From the NCBI GenBank assembly GCA_035623615.1, contig DASPTB010000194.1, positions 1-13,980 of the forward strand: a DNA stretch of 13,980 bases, written 5' to 3'. The stretch is from DASPTB01 sp035623615 (GTDB lineage: Bacteria; Actinomycetota; UBA4738). The position numbers were made by a program, and so were the translations under genes. Positions 6,048 to 12,513 of the stretch are shown piece by piece (position 1 is the first letter of the stretch; each line of letters begins with the position of its first letter). A model generated the notes under the pieces. It had not been told where the DNA came from and searched no databases. It saw nothing but the letters and a program-made list of their open reading frames with translations.

Positions 6048-6740
6048 ATGGGGTCGACGACCGGCATCAAGCACTCCCCGCCGCAGGCGGGCCGAGCGAC
6101 GCACACGGGGACACAGGGCACCGATCGCGCAGCCGAGACGCGCCGCCGGATCCTCGACACCGCGGCCGCGGTCTTTGCGGATCACGGCTACCTGGGGACC
6201 TCCCTCAACCAGCTGATCGCGGCCACCGGTCTGGCCAAGGGAGGCTTCTACTTCCACTTCCCCTCCAAGCAAGCGCTGGCGCTGGCCTGCCTGCAGGACA
6301 AGCAGGAGCAGTGGATCGGAAAGGTGATGTCGGCCGCGTTGCGGCACGACCGGGCGATCGACCAGCTGGTCAGCATCCCCCACACCCTGTGTGACGTGTA
6401 CGAACAGGACCCGTCGTACGCCTGTGTCGGCAAGCTCTCGCTGGAGCTCATGGAGCGGGAGCCGCAGCTCGTCCCGCAGGTGCGCCCCGCGCTCCTCGCC
6501 TGGGTCCGGCTGACGAGCGAGCTGGTCCGCCGCGGGCAGCAGGAGGGCGACGTGCGCGCGGAGCTCGACCCCGACGCGGTGGCGGAGGTCGCCGTCGCGA
6601 GCGTCATCGGGATCGAGAAGATGGCCGCCTGCCTGTCCGGGGGCGCCGATTTCCGCAGGCGCGTAGAGGCATTCGTCCCGCTCTTCCGGGACTCGATCGC
6701 GATTCGCAAGGGAGGCGGCGATGGCACGAGCGACACGTGA
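6048..6740 (+). CDS. TetR/AcrR-family transcriptional repressor
   Basis: The 230-residue product carries an N-terminal extension of about 27 residues rich in Gly/Thr/Ser, then a classic TetR DNA-binding domain (28-75): AETRRRILDTAAAVFADHGY, the helix-turn-helix TSLNQLIAATGLAKGGFYFHF and the F-P-S-K-Q-A-L end. The C-terminal ligand domain resembles TetR_C proteins, with CVGKLSLELMEREPQ. No in-frame alternative start exists between the ATG at 6048 and the domain, which supports the leaderless start 9 nt after the -10 box. The gene follows the kinase by 35 nt and overlaps the exporter gene by 20 nt if that gene starts at 6721. It most likely represses itself and the exporter through the 6015-6030 palindrome, and is released by a ligand that may be an exporter substrate. 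The ligand cannot be read from the sequence. Confidence 0.93.
   Translation: MGSTTGIKHSPPQAGRATHTGTQGTDRAAETRRRILDTAAAVFADHGYLGTSLNQLIAATGLAKGGFYFHFPSKQALALACLQDKQEQWIGKVMSAALRHDRAIDQLVSIPHTLCDVYEQDPSYACVGKLSLELMEREPQLVPQVRPALLAWVRLTSELVRRGQQEGDVRAELDPDAVAEVAVASVIGIEKMAACLSGGADFRRRVEAFVPLFRDSIAIRKGGGDGTSDT
6710..6715 (+). promoter_or_regulatory. Shine-Dalgarno for the outer exporter start (6721)
   Basis: GGGAGG lies 5 nt before the ATG at 6721, inside the end of the TetR gene. It supports translation from 6721 but competes with an equally good site at 6823-6827. Confidence 0.6.
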
Positions 6741-9114
6741 GACGAACGCGAGGGGCGCCGACCGAGCGGTCGGCGACGGCTCGGGAAGCAGCGGCGACGG
6801 AAGCGGCAAGGGTGGCGCCGGCGGAGGCGTGTTCATGGGCCTCGGCCGCCTCGCGGTCCGCCGGCCCTGGTACGTGGTCGCCGTCTGGGTCATCGCGTTC
6901 GTGGTCATGGCCGGCTTCGCGCAGAAGCTCCAGGGCCGGCTCGGGCAGGGAGGCTGGAACGTCCCGGGCTCGGAGTCTCTGCGCGTCCAGAACCTGGTGC
7001 AGCAGCGGTTCGGTGAGCAAGCCGCGACGGCGATCATCGCGATCCACGGCTCGGACGCGACGGTCTCCGACCCCACCTACCGGGCGGTCCTCGCGCGCGT
7101 GAACACGGACGTCTCCGGCGTGCCCCACGTGGGCGCCATCCTGTGGGCGAACGACCGGGAGTTCGTCTCCGCCGACGGCCACACGACGTATCTCGTCGTC
7201 GGGCTCACCGGCGACCAGAACCAGACCCTCGTGACGGCGCGCGCGGTCGCGCTGGCGGCCGCGCGCGACGTCCCCGCCGGCTTCAAGGTCGAGACCGGCG
7301 GGGCGTCGGCCTTCTACAACCGGTTCAACGACATCTCCAAGGAGGGCCTCGCGAAGGCCGAGGAGGCGTCGTTCCCCATCACGCTCGCGGTGCTGTTGCT
7401 CGCGTTCGCCACCGTCGTCGCGGCGGGGCTCCCCCTGTTGCTCGCGATCGTGAGCCTGGTCGTGACGCTCGGCGCCCTCTACTTCCTCGCAGGCATCACC
7501 AACATGAGCGTGTACGTGACGAACACCGCTTCGGTGATCGGCATCGGCGTCGGCATCGACTACGCGCTGTTCGTCGTGACGCGATTCCGCGAGGAGCTCC
7601 GGCGCGGACGGAGCGTGGCCGACGCCATCCCGCTGACGCTCGCCACGTCGGGGCGGGCCGTCACGCTGTCCGGCCTGACCGTCATCATCGCCCTGTTCGG
7701 CATGTTCCTCGTGAACGTCCAGGCCTTCCGCTCGATGGCGATCGGGTCGATGTCGGTCGTCGCGGTGGCCGTGCTCGGCGCGCTCACGCTCATCCCCGCC
7801 TTGCTGCGCTTGCTCGGCCATCGGGTGAACGCGCTGAAGATCCCATGGCTCTCGCGGCAGGCGAGCCCCGGCACCGGCTTCTGGCACCAGTGGGCCATGG
7901 CGGTCATGCGCCGCCCGTGGACGTACACGATCGCGTGCCTCGTGGTGCTGCTTACCCTCGCGGCGCCGCTGTTCTCGATGCGGATGGGCCAGTCGGGACC
8001 CAAGACGCTCCCGCCGGGCGAGGGACCGCGGGTCGCCAACGAGATGCTCGCCGCAGGGTTCGGCGCCGGCGTGACGGGCCCGGTGTCCATCGTCGTCACC
8101 ACGCCGGGAGGCGCAACGACGCCCGCCAACCTGGCCACGATCGACCGTCTGAGCCGTGCGCTGCAGGCCGATCCGGGAACGGCGAGCGTGACGAGCCTGA
8201 CGACACTCGTGCCGGGTGCGTCGGTCTCCACGTACGAGCGTCTCTACGCGGGCGGCCCGACGAACGTTCCGGCGCCTCTCGCCCGGACCATCGGGTCGCT
8301 GGTGGACTGGAAGAACGGCGCGGGAATGACGCGCGTCACCGTCGTCGGGAAGGCCTCGCCCGAGACGCGTCAGGCCGAGTCGTTCGTGCAAGGAATCCGC
8401 GACGACGTCATTCCGGCCGCCGGCCTCGCCGGACGGGCGATCGTCGGCGGCGAGACGGCGTTCAACCTCGATCTCGAGCACGCCATCACCGGCACGCTCC
8501 CGTTCATGGTGCTGACCGTGCTCGCACTGTCGTTCATCCTGCTGACGATGGCCTTCCGGTCGCTCATCCTGCCGCTGAAGGCGATCGTGATGAACCTGCT
8601 GTCGGTGGGAGCCGCATACGGGCTCATGACCGCGATCTTCCAGTGGGGCTGGGGACAGAGCGTGCTGGGCTTCACGTCGGAGGGGAACATCTCGCTGTTC
8701 GTCCCGATGTTCTTGTTCTGCATCCTGTTCGGGCTGTCGATGGACTACGAGGTCTTCCTGATGACCCGCATCCGCGAGGAGTACTACCGGACGGGGTCGA
8801 ACGAGCTCGCCGTCGCGCGGGGCCTCGAGTCGAGCGCGCGACCGATCACGTCCGCGGCGCTCATCATGGTCACGGTGTTCGCGGCGTTCGCGTCGAGCCG
8901 CCTGCTTCCCTTCAAGGAGATGGGGTTCGGGCTGGCGGCCGCCGTCTTCATCGACGCCACCATCGTCCGCACGGTCCTCGTCCCCGCCGCAATGAAGCTC
9001 ATGGGCGACTGGAACTGGTGGATGCCCCGGTGGCTCGATCGTCTCCTTCCGGCGATCGCGCTGGAGACCGAGCGCGAACCCGAGGCAACGTCGCCCGACC
9101 TGGAGCGGGTCTAG
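6721..9114 (+). CDS. MMPL-family (RND superfamily) exporter, 12 transmembrane helices
   Basis: The product is 797 residues from the ATG at 6721, or 759 from the ATG at 6835. It follows the MMPL plan: TM1 (AVRRPWYVVAVWVIAFVVMAGF), a large extracytoplasmic loop, TM2-6, a cytoplasmic stretch, TM7 (YTIACLVVLLTLAAPLF), a second large loop and TM8-12. The paired family signatures GIGVGIDYALFVVTRFREE (TM4) and GLSMDYEVFLMTRIREEY (TM10) carry the Asp residues of the proton relay. It is of the YdfJ/MmpL type exporting lipids or hydrophobic compounds by proton motive force. Residues 1-38 are low-complexity Gly/Ser/Arg, unlike the family, and the inner start at 6835 has GGAGG 7 nt upstream, so the true start is uncertain. 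It is co-directional with tetR, its likely repressor. The substrate is unknown. Confidence 0.93.
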   Translation: MARATRETNARGADRAVGDGSGSSGDGSGKGGAGGGVFMGLGRLAVRRPWYVVAVWVIAFVVMAGFAQKLQGRLGQGGWNVPGSESLRVQNLVQQRFGEQAATAIIAIHGSDATVSDPTYRAVLARVNTDVSGVPHVGAILWANDREFVSADGHTTYLVVGLTGDQNQTLVTARAVALAAARDVPAGFKVETGGASAFYNRFNDISKEGLAKAEEASFPITLAVLLLAFATVVAAGLPLLLAIVSLVVTLGALYFLAGITNMSVYVTNTASVIGIGVGIDYALFVVTRFREELRRGRSVADAIPLTLATSGRAVTLSGLTVIIALFGMFLVNVQAFRSMAIGSMSVVAVAVLGALTLIPALLRLLGHRVNALKIPWLSRQASPGTGFWHQWAMAVMRRPWTYTIACLVVLLTLAAPLFSMRMGQSGPKTLPPGEGPRVANEMLAAGFGAGVTGPVSIVVTTPGGATTPANLATIDRLSRALQADPGTASVTSLTTLVPGASVSTYERLYAGGPTNVPAPLARTIGSLVDWKNGAGMTRVTVVGKASPETRQAESFVQGIRDDVIPAAGLAGRAIVGGETAFNLDLEHAITGTLPFMVLTVLALSFILLTMAFRSLILPLKAIVMNLLSVGAAYGLMTAIFQWGWGQSVLGFTSEGNISLFVPMFLFCILFGLSMDYEVFLMTRIREEYYRTGSNELAVARGLESSARPITSAALIMVTVFAAFASSRLLPFKEMGFGLAAAVFIDATIVRTVLVPAAMKLMGDWNWWMPRWLDRLLPAIALETEREPEATSPDLERV
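6756..6775 (+). repeat. Perfect 20-bp inverted repeat near the exporter start, sharing half-sites with the TetR operator
   Basis: CGCCGACCG and CGGTCGGCG flank a 2-nt centre. As RNA it would form an 8-bp, very GC-rich stem with a GAGC tetraloop. The inner half-sites CCGACC and GGTCGG are the same as in the 6015-6030 operator, but separated by 4 extra bases. It lies 35 nt after the ATG at 6721 and 59 nt before the alternative ATG at 6835. It could be a second repressor site, a translational hairpin, or chance in GC-rich DNA. Confidence 0.5.
6823..6827 (+). promoter_or_regulatory. Shine-Dalgarno for an alternative exporter start (6835)
   Basis: GGAGG sits 7 nt before the in-frame ATG at 6835, whose product would start MGLGRLAVRRPW, a typical MMPL N-terminus. 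This would leave a 94-nt gap after tetR that holds the 6756-6775 palindrome. A GTG at 6829 is also in frame but is too close to the site. Confidence 0.55.
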
Positions 9115-9128
9115 CTAGGCCGGTCGGC

Positions 9129-10259
9129 TCAGTTGCCCGCCCGCCACCCGGTCGGCGCGGAGTAGAAGCTCCCGCGCCGGAACACCTCGTGGACGCGCGA
9201 CCCGTCGGCGTTCATCACGTAGACGCACCTCAGCCAGGGGCCATCGCCCCGGCGAATCCACGCCCGCACGTCGGCAGGGTTCGCGCAGCGGTCGCTCGCG
9301 AAGGCGATGCGTGAGCCGTCCGGCGACCACACGGGCTGGCCGTCCCAACCGTAGTGATCTGTCAGCCGCCGCGGGGGAGCGCCGCTCGGGCTGATCAGCC
9401 AGATGTCGTTGTCGAGGGATCGATTGGGTCCCGCGGCCCACTGGACGGCGATCCAGTCTCCGGTCGGGCTCCACGAGGCGCTGCGGTACAGACCCCGGGA
9501 GGGACCGATGGGGTGCAGTCCGGATCCATCCACGTCCGCCACTTCGAGGCTGGAGGTCCCCGTGTTGGAGTCGAAGCCGGCGATGACGGCCAGACGCCGC
9601 CCGTCCGGCGAGAAACTGGGGTCCACGTAGTCGCCTTGGAGGATCCGCGTGACACGGCCGGAGTCGAGCGCGACGACGTCAAGTGAGGATGGCCCCAAGC
9701 CGCGCGGGCCGGTGCTCGAAAAGGCGATCGTCCGGCCGTCGGGCGACCACGCGAGATCGTTCGCGAACTGCGTGCCGGCCAGCTGCCTGAGCCCGGATCC
9801 GTCGGCGTTCATCACCCAGAGGCCGCGCGTCCACGCCGGCGGCTCCCGCGTCCGCGAGCCTCGCAGGAACGCGACACGCGTCCCATCGGGCGACCACACC
9901 GCGTCCTTGTCGTAGACGTGCGGCCCGTCGGCGATGAACACCCGGCCGCCCGTGCCGGCCGGGCTCACCGCCCAGATCTGCGACGAATTCGAGCTGATCG
10001 AAGCCCAGTACTCCACGAGGAGGCCTCCCGCCGGCGGACCGGCGACCGGCGTGATCGACCTCCTGGAACCGAACGCGACCAGCGCCAGAGCGACGGCGCC
10101 GGCCGCGAGCGTGACCGCGAGAACGACGACCGGCCACCGTCGGCGCACGGAAACGCGCACGGAGGGGTGCGCAGACCTGGCCCGCTCCTCGATCTCGCTC
10201 CACATCTGAGGTGGGGTCGCGCGCTCGATCTCTCGAAGCTTCGTGTCGAGATCGCTCAT
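9129..10259 (-). CDS. Membrane-anchored WD40-like/TolB-type beta-propeller protein, probable anti-sigma factor
   Basis: The 376-residue product has a cytoplasmic N-terminus of about 41 residues (with ATPPQMWSEIEERA, the presumed sigma-binding part), one TM helix at about 42-64 (VVVLAVTLAAGAVALALVAF), and an outer domain of about 310 residues. That domain has five visible PD40-type repeats centred on WSPDG-like motifs (AVWSPDGTRVAF, LAWSPDGRTIAF, PSFSPDGRRLAV, ASWSPTGDWIAV, PVWSPDGSRIAF) and two MNADGS segments, so it is probably a 5- or 6-bladed propeller. The ATG at 10259 overlaps the sigma-factor stop (ATGA, 4 nt), and this coupling plus topology is the main reason for the anti-sigma call; I see no clear zinc-binding HxxxCxxC motif. 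It ends 14 nt from the convergent exporter gene. The propeller could sense a cell-wall or external ligand (inference). Confidence 0.8.
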   Translation of the reverse strand: MSDLDTKLREIERATPPQMWSEIEERARSAHPSVRVSVRRRWPVVVLAVTLAAGAVALALVAFGSRRSITPVAGPPAGGLLVEYWASISSNSSQIWAVSPAGTGGRVFIADGPHVYDKDAVWSPDGTRVAFLRGSRTREPPAWTRGLWVMNADGSGLRQLAGTQFANDLAWSPDGRTIAFSSTGPRGLGPSSLDVVALDSGRVTRILQGDYVDPSFSPDGRRLAVIAGFDSNTGTSSLEVADVDGSGLHPIGPSRGLYRSASWSPTGDWIAVQWAAGPNRSLDNDIWLISPSGAPPRRLTDHYGWDGQPVWSPDGSRIAFASDRCANPADVRAWIRRGDGPWLRCVYVMNADGSRVHEVFRRGSFYSAPTGWRAGN

Positions 10260-10723
10260 TGCTCTTCCTCCTGGAGAATGGCCCGAAGCCGCCGCCTTCC
10301 GCGGGACAGATGCACGCTCACCGTTGCCCGGTTCGAGCCGAGGATCTCCGCGATCTCCGACAGCCGGTAGCCGCAGTAGTGGAACAGGACGACCGCAGCC
10401 CGCTGCTTGGGCGAGAGGCGCCGGAGGGCCTCCAGCACGCCGGTCGGCTCTTCCATCTCGTACGGTGCGTCCAGAAGCTGATGTGTGGCACGCCGCCGCT
10501 TCATCTCCCCGGCCGCGATCCGGAACGCCGCCTTCCAGATCCATGCGAGTGGGTCCCGAAGCGCGTCGCCGCGCCCGAGTGCCTGGGCGAAGGACTCAGC
10601 GACCGCCTCGGTCGCCACGTCCCGGTCGCCCGTCCAGGCGAGGAGGGCCCACCAAAGACGGCTGCCGTGCTCGCGGTAGATGCGCTCGACCGCGGCGGTC
10701 GACTCGGCCTGAGACGCCCCCAT
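10256..10723 (-). CDS. ECF-type RNA polymerase sigma factor
   Basis: The 155-residue product contains sigma region 2 (about 10-75: ERIYREHGSRLWWALLAWTG, VATEAVAESFAQAL, DPLAWIWKAAFRIA) and region 4 (about 96-150: LEALRRLSPKQRAAVVLFHY, LSEIAEILGSNRATVSVHLSRGRRRLR), joined by a short linker, with no regions 1 or 3. This is the group-4 (ECF) plan. An in-frame GTG at 10735 would give 159 residues, but GAGGAG touches that GTG, leaving no spacer; the same site is 11 nt from the ATG at 10723, which I prefer. The propeller gene follows with a 4-nt overlap, indicating a sigma/anti-sigma pair. No clear ECF promoter motif stood out upstream, so autoregulation is not shown. The region 2 wording, with VATEAVAES where many ECFs have DAEDVVQE, places it in an actinobacterial subgroup I cannot number. 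Confidence 0.9.
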   Translation of the reverse strand: MGASQAESTAAVERIYREHGSRLWWALLAWTGDRDVATEAVAESFAQALGRGDALRDPLAWIWKAAFRIAAGEMKRRRATHQLLDAPYEMEEPTGVLEALRRLSPKQRAAVVLFHYCGYRLSEIAEILGSNRATVSVHLSRGRRRLRAILQEEEQ

Positions 10724-10870
10724 CCCTTGCTTCACTCCTCTATAGGAGCAAATTGGGGCCGAATGTCGTACCCCGGGCGAGGAATGCGGTGCCCGGCTCC
10801 GGGTGCCGATGCCTTCAGAACCCCCCTCACCGCATGGCCCGCGACCGCGGGCGGGAGGTCATCGATTCAG
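10724..10870 (+). other. Divergent intergenic region between the sigma factor and the LuxR-type gene
   Basis: About 150 nt. It contains an imperfect CTCCT-CTAT-AGGAG inverted repeat (10735-10748) next to the sigma start, an AT-richer patch (10741-10755), and a direct repeat of GGTGCC (10789-10794 and 10802-10807) around CCCGGCTCCGGG. A GGGAGG at 10853-10858 precedes the probable LuxR-type start. I find no convincing -35/-10 pair for either gene. An alternative LuxR-type start (ATG 10763) would place most of this inside that gene. Confidence 0.4.
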
Positions 10871-11482
10871 TTGTCGGTCGAAGCCGAGCGCGGCGACGCG
10901 TTCGAAGAAGGTCGGTCCGCCCTGGCATCGGGCCACGCGGAGTCCGCGCGCGCCGCGTTCCGGCTGGCCGTCGAGGAATCCCCTCGCCTTGCCGCCGTCG
11001 AGGACCTCGACGGCGCAATGGAGGCCGTCGACGCCGAGGCCGCCTCGTTCGGGTCGCGCCGGAAGGCAGCGGCCTTCGCCGATGCGTGGGCACGACTGTG
11101 GCTCGGTCGAGCGCTCCTGTCGAGAGAGGACGCAGACGAGGCCGAGACCGAGGCGCTTGCCGCCGGCGAGGCGTTCCGGTCGCTGGGTGCCGACGCCGGA
11201 CTGCGCGCGGCGACGGAGCTCGCCGACGTCGCGCGTGAGCGGTCGCCCGCGCACGGCCCGATCGCGGCCATGCGCGGCCCGGTCGAAGGGAGCCCCCTCT
11301 CGGCGCGCGAGGTCGAGATCCTCCGGCTCGTCTCACAGGGCCTGTCCAACCACGGGATCGCGAGGGTGCTCGTGCTCTCGGATCACACGATCCACCGGCA
11401 CGTCGCGAACATCCTGACGAAGCTCGGCGTCTCGACGAGGACGGCGGCGGTGGGCGTGGCCGCCCGGCGCGGCATCCTCTAG
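10871..11482 (+). CDS. LuxR/NarL-type helix-turn-helix regulator with a short TPR-like N-terminus
   Basis: From the TTG at 10871 the product is 203 residues. The C-terminal 65 residues are a full LuxR HTH: PLSAREVEILRLVSQGLSNH, IARVLVLSDHTIHRHVANIL, TKLGVSTRTAAV, as in actinobacterial LuxR proteins that end HRHVANIL..LGV. The N-terminal part (GRSALASGHAESARAAFRLAVEESP and Ala-rich helices to about 125) looks like one or two degenerate TPR-type hairpins; no receiver Asp and no AAA motif is present, so it is not phosphorylated in the usual way. The start is uncertain: TTG 10871 is 12 nt from GGGAGG, ATG 10763 and ATG 10784 are in frame but lack good sites and read poorly, and an ATT at 10865 has the best spacing (6 nt). 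Its TAG overlaps the purM TAG on the other strand. Target genes are unknown. Confidence 0.8.
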   Translation: MSVEAERGDAFEEGRSALASGHAESARAAFRLAVEESPRLAAVEDLDGAMEAVDAEAASFGSRRKAAAFADAWARLWLGRALLSREDADEAETEALAAGEAFRSLGADAGLRAATELADVARERSPAHGPIAAMRGPVEGSPLSAREVEILRLVSQGLSNHGIARVLVLSDHTIHRHVANILTKLGVSTRTAAVGVAARRGIL

Positions 11483-12513
11483 CGCAGGCGAACTCCGGGC
11501 TCACCCACGACGGCGCCGATCTCGACCGCCTCGACTCCGCCCTCACCCGCGATCCGCACGGCCCTCGGCGCGTCGCCTGGCGCGACGGCGACGATCATCC
11601 CGATTCCCATGTTCAGGACCCCGAACAGCTCCTCGGTCGTCGTTCCGGCGGCCTCGGCGACCATGCCGAAGATCGGAGGCGGTGTCCACGCGGCGCGGTC
11701 GATCTCGGCGCCGAGGCCGGCGGGGAGCGCGCGCGGGACGTTCTCGTGGAGTCCCCCCCCGGTGATGTGCGCCGCGCTCTTCGCCAGGCCCGCGTCGCGG
11801 AGCGACAGCAGGGGCCGAACGTAGAGAGCGGTCGGCTCGAGCAGCTCGTCGACGAGCGGCCGGCCGAGCTGCGGCACGACCGCGGCGAGGTCGCGATCGT
11901 CCGTCGGCAGGACGCGGCGAACCAGGCTGTACCCGTTGGCGTGCAGCCCGCTCGAGCGGAAGCCGATCAGCGCGTCCCCGGCCTCGACGCGGTCGGCCGC
12001 GAGCAACTGGCCGCGCTCGACGATCCCGACGCAAAATCCCGCGAGGTCGAACGATCCCTCGGGCATCGTGCCCGGGTGCTCGGCCGTCTCGCCGCCCAGC
12101 AGCGCGCACCCCGCGCGGCGGCACCCTTCGGCCACGCCCTCGACGATCGCCGCGACCTGCTCGGGGACCACGCGCTCGACCGCGAGATAGTCCAGGAAGA
12201 ACAGCGGCTCGGCGCCCGTGCAGACGACGTCGTTCGCGCTCATCCCGACCAGGTCGATTCCAACGGTGTCGTAGCGGCCCGCACGCCGCGCGACCTCGAG
12301 CTTCGTACCAACGCCGTCTGTGGCGGCCGACAAGTACCGTCCGTCGCCGAGGTCGAAGAGCCCCGAGAACCCGCCGATCTCGCCCACCGCTCCCGGCCGG
12401 GCAGCGCCGCGAGCGACGTCGCGGATCAGCTCCACGGCCTGCGCGCCCGCGGCGAGATCGACCCCGGCCACCCGATACGCCTCGGGCCCGGGCGACTCGG
12501 GCTCGCGGCCCAT
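11479..12513 (-). CDS. purM: Phosphoribosylformylglycinamidine cyclo-ligase (AIR synthetase)
   Basis: PurM closes FGAM to AIR using ATP, the fifth step of de novo purine synthesis. At 344 residues it has the usual length. Signatures include SAATDGVGTKLEVA (63-75), GIDLVGMSANDVVCTGAEPLFFLDY (the substrate/ATP loop), CALLGGETAEHPGTMPEGSFDLAGF, GLHANGYSLVR, AAHITGGGLHENVPRALP and ELFGVLNMGIGM. The ATG at 12513 shares its A with the purF TGA (TGATG), and no Shine-Dalgarno precedes it (the minus strand reads CCTCCTG there), so translation probably depends on ribosomes finishing purF. A longer frame to 12585 lies inside purF. It converges with the LuxR-type gene; their stops overlap in CTAG, leaving no room for a terminator between them. 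No frameshift or missing motif was seen. Confidence 0.97.
   Translation of the reverse strand: MGREPESPGPEAYRVAGVDLAAGAQAVELIRDVARGAARPGAVGEIGGFSGLFDLGDGRYLSAATDGVGTKLEVARRAGRYDTVGIDLVGMSANDVVCTGAEPLFFLDYLAVERVVPEQVAAIVEGVAEGCRRAGCALLGGETAEHPGTMPEGSFDLAGFCVGIVERGQLLAADRVEAGDALIGFRSSGLHANGYSLVRRVLPTDDRDLAAVVPQLGRPLVDELLEPTALYVRPLLSLRDAGLAKSAAHITGGGLHENVPRALPAGLGAEIDRAAWTPPPIFGMVAEAAGTTTEELFGVLNMGIGMIVAVAPGDAPRAVRIAGEGGVEAVEIGAVVGEPGVRLR

Noticed and set aside
6604..8481. 625-codon open frame on the minus strand opposite the MMPL gene
   Set aside because: Composition (Arg/Asp/Gly/His repeats) is typical of antisense reading of GC-rich coding DNA; the plus-strand MMPL signatures are unambiguous.
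9115..9131. Terminator hairpin between the exporter and the propeller gene (GCCG-GT-CGGC)
   Set aside because: Only 4-bp arms with a 2-nt loop and no T-run; not convincing as an intrinsic terminator.
10735..10748. CTCCT-CTAT-AGGAG inverted repeat at the sigma-factor start as a regulatory hairpin
   Set aside because: Five-bp arms around a ribosome-site-like sequence are easily produced by chance; no conservation can be judged here.
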